A stretch of DNA of 64,000 bases from Dyadobacter sp. CY347 (GTDB lineage: Bacteria > Bacteroidota > Bacteroidia > Cytophagales > Spirosomataceae). Location of the stretch: NCBI RefSeq assembly GCF_021502655.1, contig NZ_JAKFFT010000004.1, positions 310,001 through 374,000 of the forward strand, read 5' to 3'. Each line of letters starts with the position of its first letter. Within the stretch, counting starts at the first letter, position 1. Positions 16,461 to 27,700 of the stretch are shown here, piece by piece. Under the pieces are notes generated by a model. That model made no database searches. It was not told where the DNA came from and saw nothing but the letters and a program-made list of their open reading frames with translations. Made by a program: the position numbers and the translations under genes.

Positions 16461-19400
16461 ATGAAAAGAAGTGTACTTCGAATGCTGCTCATGTTCCTTG
16501 TTGTGGCATCTTTTATTTTACCATCCTACGCCCAGGACCGGCAGATTACCGGTAAGGTCAGTGATGAAAATGGCGCAGGATTGCCTGGCGCCAATGTTCT
16601 CATTAAGGGGACGACACGGGGCACCACGTCTGATGCAGACGGAGGTTTTACAATTTCAGTTTCACCGTCAGGAACCACGCTTATCATCTCGTCCGTAGGC
16701 TACACGCCGAAAGAAGTGAGTGTAACATCGGCCATGACGACTTTGCAGGTGAACCTGGAACCGGACGTGAAAAATCTCGGCGAGGTGGTGGTAACAGCCC
16801 TCGGGATCGAAAGAAGCGCGAAGTCGCTGACATATGCAACGCAGCAAATTGACGGGAAGCAGCTTACCGACGTCCGTGATGCCAACTTTGTAAACACATT
16901 ATCCGGTAAAGTCGCTGGTATTGTGGTTACTCAGGGTTCCAGCGGTCCTGGTTCTGCAACGCGTGTAGTGCTTCGCGGTAACCGTTCCATCAGCGGAAAT
17001 AATAATGCATTGTTTGTGGTAGACGGTGTGCCTATCGACAACACGGTGCAGGGCCAGGTTGGCAATGATTTTGGCGGAACAAACGGCAGTGACGGTGCGT
17101 CCAACATTAACCCGGACGATATCGAATCGATGAACGTGTTGAAAGGAGCGGCAGCATCTGCCCTTTACGGTAGCCGTGCTGCCAATGGTGTGGTAATGAT
17201 CACTACTAAAAAAGGTAAAGCTGGCGCAGTAACAGCAAACATTAACTCAGGTGTTGTGGTTGAAAATCCTTTTCTTCTACCTGAGTTCCAAAATACCTAT
17301 GGACAAGGCGCAGGTGGCGCTACTTCTACCGCTTATGGTAGCTGGGGCCCTGCTACGACCACTTTTCCTGATAATGTGAAGAATTTCTTCCGTACAGGTG
17401 TGTCCACCAACAACTCTTTCGGTATATCTGCCGGGACTGACAAAGTTCAGACTTACACCTCTTATGCTTACAATGCTGTACAGGGTATTATTCCGAATAA
17501 CAGCTTGCAGCGCCACACATTCAATGTGCGCATCGGTACTCAGCTGACCAAACGTTTTTCAACAGATGCAAAAATCACTTATGTAAATCAGGATATTAAA
17601 AACAAGCCTAAATCGGGTGAGGAAAGTGGTCTCGTAATGAACGTATATAAGGTTCCGAGAAGTGTTGATCTGGACACTTACAAGACCTATGAGAATGAAG
17701 CAGGAGAGCCTGTTTACTGGACTTCCTCTTCCATCTACATGAATCCTTACTGGACCATGAACAAAACTTCGGATGACGAAAAACGTAACCGGATCACTGC
17801 GCTTGGTTCTGCAAAATACAATCTGACAGACTGGCTTAATGTTCAAGGCCGCATCAGCTACGACCGTTACGATGACCGTGTAAACAGAAGCTGGGCTAAC
17901 CGTACATTGCTTTTCGCCGGCCCCGGTGGATCTTATCAGGATTTCTCCGTTGCGATTCTTGAAAAAAACCTTGACGTAATCGTTTCAGGTAATAACAAAA
18001 TCGGCGAGAACTTTGCGTTGACCTACAACTTCGGAGCGGGACAAACCTACAAGCGTTATTCACAGGTGGGTGCCAATGCAAATGGTTTGCTGGTTCCTAA
18101 CAAGTTTGACCTTTCTTTTGCAGCAAGTTTGTCGCAGATTGCCAACTTCAATGAGAAGGAGCTGCATTATGTGTTCGGAACTGCTTCATTCTCATACAAG
18201 GATTTCTTCACAGTGGATGCAGCTGCAAGAAATGACTGGTCGTCTACCTTGCCAAAGCCTTACTCGTTCTTTTATCCTTCATTCGGTGCTAACCTGATCC
18301 TTACCGAGGCATTCCAATTGCCGAATTTCATCAGTTTTGCCAAAATCCGCGGGTCGTGGGCGCAGGTGGGTAATGATACTGATCCTTATCTGTTGTCGCA
18401 AACGTACACATTCACCCAGGGCGGTACAGGAGGTTATGTTTATCGCGACCCAACTCAGCCTGCTACCAATCTGAAACCGGAGATTTCTTCTTCTACGGAA
18501 TTCGGCCTTGACCTTCGTATGTTCGGCGGCAAGCTTGGACTTGACCTTACTTACTACAACTCGAACACTGTAAACCAGCTACTTTCACTTTCACTGGCAC
18601 CCGCTTCCGGTTTCTCTCAGCAGTTTATTAATGCAGGAAAAATCAACAATAAAGGATTTGAGCTTTCTGTTACTGCTAAGGCTGCTAAAACTGACAATTT
18701 CAGCTGGGACGTGACGTTGAATCTGGCCAGAAACAAAAACACGATTGTAAGACTTGACCCTAACGTAAAACGCGCCTTCCTGGGCGGCGGATTTGGTCGT
18801 ACAGCAACGCCGATTGTAGAGGAAGGCGGTTCTTACGGTGATATGATCGCGCAGCGCTGGATGAGAGATGATCAGGGAAGATTTGTAGTTACGGCACCGG
18901 ATTCATTGGGCAACAATGGTGGAAAGCCTGTGGTAAGCAAGGAATTTGAACACATTGGAAACTTCAACCCTAAGTTTACGGCAGGTTTGAACAACTCGTT
19001 CTCTTACAAACGCTTCACAGCAAGCTTCCTGATCGATGGCCGTTTTGGCGGCGTCATGACTTCCGGAACAGCTGCCAACCTTGCATTTGACGGAACGGGC
19101 GATTTCACTACGGATCACCGCGAAGGCGGCTGGATTCTGCCAGGTGTAACTGCCAATGGAGAGGCTAACACTACGCCAATCAATGCTGAAACGTTCTGGA
19201 CAACAGTGTCGGGCGGACGTTATTCATGGGGTGAGTTCTTTACTTACTCAGCAACAAATGTTCGTTTGAGAGAATTGAGCGTAGGTTTCGAGATTCCTAC
19301 GGGAGAAGGCTTTTTCATTAAATCGGCAAGATTGTCTTTAATCGCACGTAACCTGTTCTTCCTTTACAGAGGTTCGTCGACGCTTGACATTCCAGGCGAG

Positions 19401-19523
19401 AAAAAGCGCAAGCTGCCGTTTGACCCGGATGTGAATTTGGGCGCAGGTAACTTCCAGGGGATTGAATATGGAAACCTTCCTTCTACAAGGACAGTTGGAT
19501 TGAATCTTAAACTAGGATTTTAG
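16461..19523 (+). CDS. SusC/RagA-type TonB-dependent outer-membrane transporter (module 1)
   Basis: The product has 1020 residues. A signal peptide ends near SYA-Q24. A carboxypeptidase-regulatory-like domain follows (about 26-105, 'ITGKVSDENGAGLPGANV' style), then a TonB-box-like 'EVVVTALGI'. The plug domain (about 120-235) has the SusC signature 'NPDDIESMNVLKGAAASALYGSRAANG'-type segment. The 22-strand barrel closes with an aromatic terminus (LNLKLGF). SusC proteins pair with SusD lipoproteins to import large ligands using TonB energy. The partner SusD gene starts 26 bases downstream. There is no N-terminal STN domain, so no transmembrane anti-sigma signalling is expected, and no sigma/anti-sigma genes are nearby. 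The substrate is unknown. Confidence 0.95.
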   Translation: MKRSVLRMLLMFLVVASFILPSYAQDRQITGKVSDENGAGLPGANVLIKGTTRGTTSDADGGFTISVSPSGTTLIISSVGYTPKEVSVTSAMTTLQVNLEPDVKNLGEVVVTALGIERSAKSLTYATQQIDGKQLTDVRDANFVNTLSGKVAGIVVTQGSSGPGSATRVVLRGNRSISGNNNALFVVDGVPIDNTVQGQVGNDFGGTNGSDGASNINPDDIESMNVLKGAAASALYGSRAANGVVMITTKKGKAGAVTANINSGVVVENPFLLPEFQNTYGQGAGGATSTAYGSWGPATTTFPDNVKNFFRTGVSTNNSFGISAGTDKVQTYTSYAYNAVQGIIPNNSLQRHTFNVRIGTQLTKRFSTDAKITYVNQDIKNKPKSGEESGLVMNVYKVPRSVDLDTYKTYENEAGEPVYWTSSSIYMNPYWTMNKTSDDEKRNRITALGSAKYNLTDWLNVQGRISYDRYDDRVNRSWANRTLLFAGPGGSYQDFSVAILEKNLDVIVSGNNKIGENFALTYNFGAGQTYKRYSQVGANANGLLVPNKFDLSFAASLSQIANFNEKELHYVFGTASFSYKDFFTVDAAARNDWSSTLPKPYSFFYPSFGANLILTEAFQLPNFISFAKIRGSWAQVGNDTDPYLLSQTYTFTQGGTGGYVYRDPTQPATNLKPEISSSTEFGLDLRMFGGKLGLDLTYYNSNTVNQLLSLSLAPASGFSQQFINAGKINNKGFELSVTAKAAKTDNFSWDVTLNLARNKNTIVRLDPNVKRAFLGGGFGRTATPIVEEGGSYGDMIAQRWMRDDQGRFVVTAPDSLGNNGGKPVVSKEFEHIGNFNPKFTAGLNNSFSYKRFTASFLIDGRFGGVMTSGTAANLAFDGTGDFTTDHREGGWILPGVTANGEANTTPINAETFWTTVSGGRYSWGEFFTYSATNVRLRELSVGFEIPTGEGFFIKSARLSLIARNLFFLYRGSSTLDIPGEKKRKLPFDPDVNLGAGNFQGIEYGNLPSTRTVGLNLKLGF

Positions 19524-19549
19524 TAAAAACCACTTCTTTCGATAACAAA

Positions 19550-21121
19550 ATGAGCATTTTAAATAAATATAGAAAATTTGCCTTAGCAGGTATGGTACTC
19601 GGCTCAGCGGGTCTTATGCAGGCTTGCACCGGTGATTTCGAGGAGATGAACACGAGCAAGACAAAGCTCACCACGCTTACAGCTGCCGAGTTACCGTTCC
19701 TCTTTTCCCGCGCTCAGCAGCAGGCATCGTACCAAAGCGGAACTTACCAGGTGGCGCAAAATCTTTTTGCCGACCTTTACGCCCAGTATTTTGCGACTTC
19801 GGTTGCATACTTTCCTACAGACCGCTTTTTTATGCGTGACGACTGGTTGAGTAATCACTGGAACCCGATTTATACACAGGTTGTGCCTCAGTTAAAAACA
19901 ATTCTTGAACAAACTGAAGCGAACACCGCCGAAAACGCGCTCGCTAATGTGATGTGGGTTTATGCATTTCACCGGTTAACGGATTACTATGGTCCTGTTC
20001 CGTATTCTGATGCAGGTATTCCGGCTATCAGCGTGAAATATGATTCTCAGGAATCCATCTACCGCGACTTTTTTGTTCGGCTGGATGCAGCCAGTGCCGT
20101 TTTAAAGGCTAATGCAACTGCAAAGCCTTATGGTACTTTTGATTTGATCTATGCCGGTGATGTTAACAAATGGATCAAGTTTACCAACACATTGCGTCTG
20201 CGTCTTGCATTACGTATCTCAAAAGTAGATCCTGCCGAGGCTAAAAAACAGGCTGAGGCTGCTGTTGCAGGTGGTGTGATGACGGAAGTTACAGACGATG
20301 CCTATATGGTTAAAAAACTTGTCGGTGATGATGGAAACGGATTAGCGCGGATCGCAGTCTGGAATGAGTTCCGTATGAGTGCTTCTATGGAGTCTGTCTT
20401 AAAAGGTTTTCAGGATCCGCGGATCGGGATTTACTATCAGCCGGCAACAAATACCAAAACTTTCGACGGTTTGCGTAACGGACTTAATCCTACACAATTG
20501 GGTCTGGCTAAGAATTCAAGTGATGACAACTCAAATGTTGGAACGCGCTGGGTAACCGGATCGGGAGCTGCGTGGAATACCAACTTTGAAACACCACAGG
20601 ATATCATGCATACAGCCGAAGCTTATTTCCTGCGTGCAGAAGGTGCCTTGAACGGTTGGAGTATGGGTGGTACTGCAAAGGATCTGTATGAAAAAGGGAT
20701 CACAGCATCTATGGCACAATGGGGTCTGACGGGCGCGGCGGTAACTACATACATTAACAGTTCAGCAAAGCCCGTTGCTCCCGGCGATCAGCAGAACTCA
20801 CCCGCATTGTCTGACGTATCCATTAAGTGGGAGGAAGGTGCGACAGAGGCGCAGAAACGCGAGAAGATCGGTACGCAAAAATGGCTGGCGCTATATCCTG
20901 ACGGTATGGAAGCCTGGGCGGAATACAGGAGAACACGTATTCCAAAGCTTTATCCGGTAGTAAACTCTGATAACGCGGCTGTGCCGGCAGGAAGAGTTTT
21001 AAGACGGATCCCATTCATTCTTTCAGAAAAAGAAACAAACGGAGCAGCCGTCGACGAAGCTGTCAAATTATTGGGCGGACCTGATAACGCTGCAACGCCA
21101 CTTTGGTGGGATAAAAACTAA
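19550..21121 (+). CDS. SusD/RagB-family surface lipoprotein (module 1)
   Basis: The product has 523 residues and a lipoprotein signal with lipobox M-Q-A-C26. Acidic residues follow the Cys (GDFEE), as expected for a Bacteroidota surface-export signal. The remainder fits the SusD-like_2 branch of the family. It has four TPR-like helical pairs, including 'WVYAFHRLTDYYGPVPYSDA' (about 143-162) and 'TAEAYFLRAEGALNGW' (about 350-365). The C-terminus ends in 'TPLWWDKN', the typical terminal motif. It forms the ligand-binding lid over the SusC barrel. A strong hairpin terminator lies 26 bases after the stop, so the CRTAC1-like gene behind it is probably expressed at a lower level or separately. Confidence 0.93.
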   Translation: MSILNKYRKFALAGMVLGSAGLMQACTGDFEEMNTSKTKLTTLTAAELPFLFSRAQQQASYQSGTYQVAQNLFADLYAQYFATSVAYFPTDRFFMRDDWLSNHWNPIYTQVVPQLKTILEQTEANTAENALANVMWVYAFHRLTDYYGPVPYSDAGIPAISVKYDSQESIYRDFFVRLDAASAVLKANATAKPYGTFDLIYAGDVNKWIKFTNTLRLRLALRISKVDPAEAKKQAEAAVAGGVMTEVTDDAYMVKKLVGDDGNGLARIAVWNEFRMSASMESVLKGFQDPRIGIYYQPATNTKTFDGLRNGLNPTQLGLAKNSSDDNSNVGTRWVTGSGAAWNTNFETPQDIMHTAEAYFLRAEGALNGWSMGGTAKDLYEKGITASMAQWGLTGAAVTTYINSSAKPVAPGDQQNSPALSDVSIKWEEGATEAQKREKIGTQKWLALYPDGMEAWAEYRRTRIPKLYPVVNSDNAAVPAGRVLRRIPFILSEKETNGAAVDEAVKLLGGPDNAATPLWWDKN

Positions 21122-21146
21122 ACAGGCAAATGTGCTAAGAATGAGC

Positions 21147-21175
21147 AAAAAGGCGGGCGCTATGCCTGCCTTTTT
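21147..21175 (+). terminator. intrinsic terminator after the first SusD gene
   Basis: AAAAAGGCGGGC (21147-21158) pairs with GCCTGCCTTTTT (21164-21175), with one G-U pair and a five-base loop, and ends in a T run. It lies between the SusD stop at 21121 and the CRTAC1-like start at 21226. Confidence 0.8.
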
Positions 21176-21225
21176 GTTATAGGAAGTATTCCTTTCTTTT
21201 GTAATACAATCAGTACGAATTGATA

Positions 21226-24200
21226 ATGAAAAATAGCTGCGCCCTTTTCCTATTGCTGCTGGCTTCATGCCACTCAAAAGATACACTTTACACATCCCTC
21301 AGTGCCAATGAAACGGGCATTGACTTTAATAACTTCATTGACGAGGACGCCGAGAACAATGTCCTTGAATATGGTTATTTCTACAACGGCGGCGGCGTAG
21401 CAGCGGCTGATTTTAATAATGACGGACTTGTTGACTTGTATTTTACAGGAAATATGGTTGCTAACAAGCTCTATCTCAACAAAGGCGATTTTGAATTCGA
21501 AGACGTTTCTGAAAAATCAGGAACGGCATTAAATCAGGGCTGGAAAACGGGCGTTTCCGTTGTCGATATTAATGATGATGGCTGGATTGATATCTACGTT
21601 TGCCGGGCTGGCGCACAAGATCCGCGTCTGAGAAGCATGCTTTTATATGTTAACAATGGTAAAACCGCAGACGGCATTCCAACATTCACTGAGAAATCGG
21701 CTGAATACGGACTCGACGATAAATCGTACACCACGCAATCTGTTTTCTTTGATTACGACCGCGATGGAGACACAGATTGTTTCCTGCTTAATCATTCCGT
21801 TCAGAAATATGCCGGGTTTAGCAACTTGCTCGGCAGTTACCGTGAGCAGCGCAATGATACTTACGGCAATAAACTGCTCAGGAATGATGGTGGGAAATAT
21901 GTGAATGTAACAGACTCGTCGGGCATTGTCTCAAACGTATTGAGCTTTGGGTTAGGCATTAATGTCAGTGATTTCAATGATGATGGCTGGCAGGACATTT
22001 ACATTTCCAATGATTATAACGAGAATGATTATCTCTATCTAAATCAAAAAGACGGCAGGTTTAAAGAAGTGATCCGGGAAGCAACCGGCCACGTTTCTCT
22101 CTATTCAATGGGAACCGACGCGGCAGATTTGAACAACGACGGGCTTGTTGATATTCTGACTCTGGACATGCTTCCCGCTTCCAATGAGCGCATTAAGCTC
22201 ACGGCCGGGGATGATAATTATGATAAATATCAGCAGTTGCTTCGCGCCGGTTTTCATGAACAGACCATGCGGAACATGCTGCAACTAAATAATGGTGTTA
22301 ATGCCGATGGTGTTCCTGTTTTCAGCGAAATTGGCCAGCTGGCGGGCGTTTCCAACACCGATTGGAGCTGGGCCGCGCTCATGGGCGATTTTGATAATGA
22401 TGGTTGGAAAGACATTTTCGTTTCCAATGGCTATGCCCGCGATTATACCAATATGGAGTTTTTGAAATACTCAACAGACGTTCAGTTAAAAACAGGACAA
22501 GGCGGAAAGGCGCCGACGCAAATGGAAATTATCGCCGAAATGCCGCCCATTAACGAACCCGATTACATTTTCCAAAACCAGAAAGGACTCACATTTACTA
22601 AAAAAATCACCGAATGGGGCTTTGAAAAGGCCAACCAATCAAACGGCGCAATTTACGCGGACCTGGATAATGATGGCGACCTCGACATTGTCACGAACAA
22701 TGTGAACCAAAAAGCATTTGTCTACAAAAATAATGCAGAGACCAAGCTGAAAGCCAACTATTTGAAAGTTAAGCTGGAATCACCCAAATATGCCTTCCTG
22801 GCTGGAACAAAATTGACGCTATATTCCGATTCACTTACACAAACGCAACATTTCATGCCGGTCCGCGGCTTCCAGTCTGCGCAGTGGGATCAGGTGCATT
22901 TTGGTTTGGGTAAGGACAGTAAAATCGATTCCCTGCGCATAACATGGGCAGATGGAAGTCAGCAGTTATTGAAAAATCCAGCCGCTAACAAGTCTTTGAT
23001 TGTGAAATACAGCGACGCTAAAAAGCAGCCGGAAGCGCCATTTGTCAAACCATTTACTTACTGGGAGCCAACCGCAGGGGTGGACTTCACACACATTGAA
23101 GACGCCAGAAATGATTTCCGGATCCAGACTTTGCTACCCAATATGCTTAGTTACCAGGGCCCGAAAATTGCGCAAAAGGACATTAACGGCGACGGGACAG
23201 ACGATTTGTACATTGGCGGCGCAAGAGGGCAGGGCGGATCTTTGTTCATCAGTAAAAATGGAAAATTCGTCCAGTCGCCACAGCCCGAATTTGCAGGCAG
23301 GGAAGGATATGAGGATGCCGAGGCCGTATTTTTGGACGCTGACAGGGATGGAGATGAGGATTTGTTGGTTGTGAGTGCAGGTTATGAACTTAATCGGGAA
23401 GATAGACTGGCTATGCCGCGCTTGTATACCAATGTAAACGGCACATTTGTAAGAACTTATTTTCCAAACCTCGCAGGTAATGCCGGGACGATAGCCGTTT
23501 CGGATATTGATCGGGATGGCGATCTGGATGTTTTCCTGGGCGTCCGCGTTACGCCCGGAAGGTTTCCTGAAAGTGCAGGTGGTTTCCTTTATACGAACAA
23601 TGGAAAAGGCTATTTCACGGATCAAACAGAGCTTCTGGCGCCTCAGCTTGTGAAAGCGGGCATGGTAACTGATGCTGTTTTTGAAGATCTGAACAAAGAT
23701 GGCTATCCCGAGCTGATTCTCACCGCCGACTGGAAGCCCATTCAGGTTTTTAGTAACAAAGCCGGCCGGTTAACTGACGCCAGCACAATGTACGGAACCG
23801 CTGGTACAAACGGTTGCTGGAACGCGATCAAGCCAGCGGACCTGGACAATGACGGTGATATGGATTTTGTGGTTGGCAATATGGGGACAAACTGGCAATG
23901 GAACCTCACTTCACCCGACAGCCTCTCTTTATACGCAGCCGATTACGACAATTTGCAACGAATTGTGCCGGTCATAAGCGTTACAGAAGGAGGAGTAGAA
24001 GCACCTTATGCGAGCCGGGATGAGTTATTGGATCAAATTCCGTCACTGAAAAAGAAATACACGGACTACGTTTCCTATTCCAAAGCCAAGCTCTCAGACA
24101 TTCTGCCAGCAGAGAAGCTGAAAAATGCGCAAAAGCTGACGGCGAAGATCTACAAAAGCGGAATTCTCGAAAACAAAAACGGAAAACTTGTTTTCCGTCC

Positions 24201-24531
24201 GCTGCCTATCGAAGCACAATTTGCGCCCGTGTACGCGATCTCGCTTTTTGATATGAATGCGGATGGCAAGAAGGACATTATCCTAGGCGGTAATCTCAAA
24301 CAAACGCGCGTCCGGGTCGGACGGAGTGACGCCAGTCTTATCCAGGTGTTCCTAAATCATGGAAACCTTGATTTTCAATATGTTCCCCAAGCCAAAAGCG
24401 GCTTTTATGCCAAAGGTGAAGTGCGCGATCTCGCGGTTATTACTGCCGGTAAGGAGACACAATTGCTGGGCGCTATGAACAATGCAAAGCTGATTACCTA
24501 CAAACTCAATAAAACGACATCTACCAAATAG
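21226..24531 (+). CDS. CRTAC1-like FG-GAP/VCBS repeat lipoprotein with ASPIC/UnbV domain (module 1)
   Basis: The product has 1101 residues from the ATG at 21226; the longer reading starts at TTG two codons earlier. A lipoprotein signal with L-A-S-C15 is clear. At least thirteen calcium-binding FG-GAP/VCBS-type loops of the form D-x-N/D-x-D-G-x-x-D follow (for example DFNNDGLVDLYF, DYDRDGDTDCF, DLDNDGDLDIV, DIDRDGDLDVF, DMNADGKKDII). They probably fold as two beta-propellers. An ASPIC/UnbV segment lies between them, around residues 510-590, with 'VHFGLGKDSKIDSLRITWADG'-type text. Human CRTAC1 and bacterial UnbV share this architecture; the biochemical role is not established. It is probably a surface or periplasmic binding partner of the preceding SusC/SusD pair. 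A paralogue of nearly equal length (1104 residues) occurs in module 2. Confidence 0.88.
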   Translation: MKNSCALFLLLLASCHSKDTLYTSLSANETGIDFNNFIDEDAENNVLEYGYFYNGGGVAAADFNNDGLVDLYFTGNMVANKLYLNKGDFEFEDVSEKSGTALNQGWKTGVSVVDINDDGWIDIYVCRAGAQDPRLRSMLLYVNNGKTADGIPTFTEKSAEYGLDDKSYTTQSVFFDYDRDGDTDCFLLNHSVQKYAGFSNLLGSYREQRNDTYGNKLLRNDGGKYVNVTDSSGIVSNVLSFGLGINVSDFNDDGWQDIYISNDYNENDYLYLNQKDGRFKEVIREATGHVSLYSMGTDAADLNNDGLVDILTLDMLPASNERIKLTAGDDNYDKYQQLLRAGFHEQTMRNMLQLNNGVNADGVPVFSEIGQLAGVSNTDWSWAALMGDFDNDGWKDIFVSNGYARDYTNMEFLKYSTDVQLKTGQGGKAPTQMEIIAEMPPINEPDYIFQNQKGLTFTKKITEWGFEKANQSNGAIYADLDNDGDLDIVTNNVNQKAFVYKNNAETKLKANYLKVKLESPKYAFLAGTKLTLYSDSLTQTQHFMPVRGFQSAQWDQVHFGLGKDSKIDSLRITWADGSQQLLKNPAANKSLIVKYSDAKKQPEAPFVKPFTYWEPTAGVDFTHIEDARNDFRIQTLLPNMLSYQGPKIAQKDINGDGTDDLYIGGARGQGGSLFISKNGKFVQSPQPEFAGREGYEDAEAVFLDADRDGDEDLLVVSAGYELNREDRLAMPRLYTNVNGTFVRTYFPNLAGNAGTIAVSDIDRDGDLDVFLGVRVTPGRFPESAGGFLYTNNGKGYFTDQTELLAPQLVKAGMVTDAVFEDLNKDGYPELILTADWKPIQVFSNKAGRLTDASTMYGTAGTNGCWNAIKPADLDNDGDMDFVVGNMGTNWQWNLTSPDSLSLYAADYDNLQRIVPVISVTEGGVEAPYASRDELLDQIPSLKKKYTDYVSYSKAKLSDILPAEKLKNAQKLTAKIYKSGILENKNGKLVFRPLPIEAQFAPVYAISLFDMNADGKKDIILGGNLKQTRVRVGRSDASLIQVFLNHGNLDFQYVPQAKSGFYAKGEVRDLAVITAGKETQLLGAMNNAKLITYKLNKTTSTK

Positions 24532-24602
24532 CATTTTCTAAATTCTTCAATATCAACAATTTCCTGCAAGTGTAATTATTACAAATCCGTTATTAAAAGG
24601 AA

Positions 24603-24633
24603 TTTTTTTAACATTAGAAGAATGTTAAAAAAA
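24603..24633. promoter_or_regulatory. 13-base perfect inverted repeat upstream of the second SusC gene
   Basis: TTTTTTTAACATT (24603-24615) and AATGTTAAAAAAA (24621-24633) are exact reverse complements around AGAAG. The stem is almost wholly A/T, so as RNA it would be a weak terminator. As DNA it looks like an operator dyad (TTAACATT-n5-AATGTTAA). It lies 72 bases after the CRTAC1-like stop and 139 bases before the SusC start. Confidence 0.4.
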
Positions 24634-24771
24634 TAAAAATCTGTTAATGCTTTATTAAAATTATTTAATTAGCAGAGAACTTAGGATATTTGCTGAATAA
24701 GTTGACCGAAAGTGAAATATTCGGCAGATACCAGTTTTAACCTAATTTTAGTCTACTAATTTATCCTAACT

Positions 24772-27700
24772 ATGAAAGAAAAGCTATTAAAAAGTTGTTC
24801 AAGGGGATTTATTCCACTTGTCGTTTTTCTACTTTTTGCTTCATTATCGGCCTTCGCTCAGGGAAGGACGGTAACGGGCAAGGTAACAGACGAGAAAGAT
24901 GGCGGGCTTCCGGGGGCATCTGTAACCGTAAAAGGTTCTACCAGAGGGACTAATTCGGATGCGGAAGGAAATTTTTCGATCTCAGGGGTGCAGGACACAG
25001 ATGTGCTGGTTTTCAGCTCAATCGGTTTTTTGAAACAGGAGATCAGCATTGGTAACAAATCCGTAGTGGATGCGAAAATGACGCCTGACGTGGCGAACCT
25101 GGAAGAAGTGGTCGTTACGGCTTTGGGTATTTCCAAAGAATCCAGAAAGCTGGGTTACTCGGTGACAACGATCGGTGGCGAAGTGATGACAAGAGCCCGC
25201 GAAACCAACGTAGCCAACTCACTGGCCGGACGTGTAGCCGGTTTGAATGTAAAAGGAACCAGCGGCGGTCCTGGTGGAACAGCCAAGATTTTAATGCGTG
25301 GTATGCCGAGTATGAACTCGGGAGGTTCACCATTGATCGTGATCAACGGCGTTCCTATGGATAACACACAGCGCGGAAGTGCAGGAGAATGGGGTGGAGC
25401 CGATGGCGGAGACGGAATTGGTAACCTTAACCCGGACGATATCGAATCGATGACCGTTTTGAAAGGTCAGGCTGCATCGGCCCTGTTTGGTGCACGTGCA
25501 TCCAATGGTGTTATTCTGGTAAAGACAAAAGCAGGTAAAAAAGGCGATTTTTCCGTGGATTACAACTTAAACTATTCCATGGATGAGCCTCGCAACATGA
25601 CCGATTTCCAATATGAATTCGGTCAGGGAGATGGCGGCTTGAAACCAACGACAGCTGTGGCTGCACAACAAACTGCCCGCCAGGCCTGGGGAGCAAGATT
25701 GGACGGTTCACAAGTGATCCAGTTCGATGGTAAAAACTACGCTTACTCTGCTCAGAAAGACAATATCAAGAATTTCTATCGCATGGGTTCCAACTTCACA
25801 AACAGTGTGGCTGTGACCAAAGGCGGCGATAACGGATCATTCAGGTTATCCCTTGCGAACCTTGATACTAAATCGATCATTGAAAACAGTGGATTGGGCA
25901 GAAAAACGATCAACCTTACTGCTGATCAGAACATTACCAAAAGGCTGAGCATCAATGTAATGGCCAATTACATTGACGAAAAAATAAAAGGCAAGCCTGT
26001 TTTGAGCGATGGTCCTATGAATGCCAACAACGGTATTTTCCTAGCTCCGAACATCGATCAGCGCATTCTGGCGCCGGGTTTCAATCCTGAGACTGGAAAA
26101 GAGATCGTTTTCAGCGATGATGAATATGTTACCAACCCTTATTTTGTTGTTAATCAATTTGTTAACGATGTAAAAAGAAAGCGTTTGATCTCTGCTGTTG
26201 CAGTGAAATATCAGTTCGCTGACTGGATCTATGCACAGGCGAGAGTGGGTTATGACAATGCGAACGACCGTATTTTCAAAGTAACTCCTTGGGGAACAGG
26301 ATTTTCTCAGAATGGCAAAGGCGCGCTGGATGAACTTTCCAATGCACAGCGTACAGAGATCAATGTGGATGGTTTGTTGGGTGTTACCAAAAGCTTCGGC
26401 GAAGATTTCACCGTGGATGCGATCCTGGGTGCTAACCTTCGGAAAAACCAGTATGAAAAAGTGCAGATCGGCGGCGGGCCTTTTGTACTTCCTTATTTGT
26501 ACAGCTGGAACAACGTTGTGAATTTCAACAGGAACTACGAAGTGCAGAACAGCGAAGTGCAGTCAGCCTATTATAGTGTTGATCTGGGATACAAAGGCAT
26601 CCTGAATTTGAGCACAACCGGCCGTTACGATTCATATTCTACGCTGCCAAACAGTGCAAGAAGCATTTTCACACCTTCTGTAACAGGTTCTTTCATCTTT
26701 ACAGATCTTTTGAACTCATCTACACTTAGCTTCGGAAAAGTACGTGCGTCTTATGCCCGTACAAGCGGAGAGCCTGCCACGCCTTATGGAACAGCTATTT
26801 ATTATGGTGTAGGAAATTCCTTCAATGGCGTTCCGACAGGAAATTTCAGCGACGAGCTTCCAAACTTGTTCCTGAAACCATTTACAAAAAGCGAAGTTGA
26901 AGTAGGACTTGAATTGAAATTCTTCGGCAGCCGTCTTGGACTGGATGTTTCTTACTACAATCAGAAAACGAAAAACGAAATCATGCCTGCAACATACAGC
27001 AGCGCAACGGGTTACGTTAGAGGTGTGGTAGGAACAGGTTCTGTTCAGAACAGAGGTCTGGAAGTTATGCTTACAGGCTCACCGGTAAGAACTTCGAAAT
27101 TCGACTGGAATGTGTCTTTCAACCTGACATCGGTTAAAAACAAGATCCTGAGCACAGATCAGGACAACCTGGACATTAACCTGGGTTCAAACCGTGCCAC
27201 GTTGGGTAATGCAGTAACGGCGTTCGTAGTAGGAGAGGCTGGTCCTCAGATCCGTGCGTATGATTACAAATATCACGCAAATGGCCAGATCATCGTAGAT
27301 GCGTCGGGCTTACCAGTTCGCAACGACAAACTGACCAGCTACGGATCGGTGTTGCCAACATTGTATGGTGGTCTTAACAATGATATCAGATTGGGCGATT
27401 TCAACTTTGGTGTTTTGGTTGATTACAACTACGGCAACAAAATCCTTTCTGCAACTGAAAACTACACGTACAGAAACGGTCTGAACAAAGCAACGTTGGT
27501 AGGCCGCGAAGGCGGTGTGACAACAGGGGTTACCGAATCAGGAGCTCCCAACACGGTTACTGCCACTGCGAAAGCGTATTATACGGCTCTTGCAAACAAT
27601 GTTACGGAAATCAGTGTGGTGGATGGTGATTTTATCAAACTTCGCCAGCTTACATTGGGCTACAACCTGCCATCCAGAATGGTAGAAAAATGGCCTTTGA

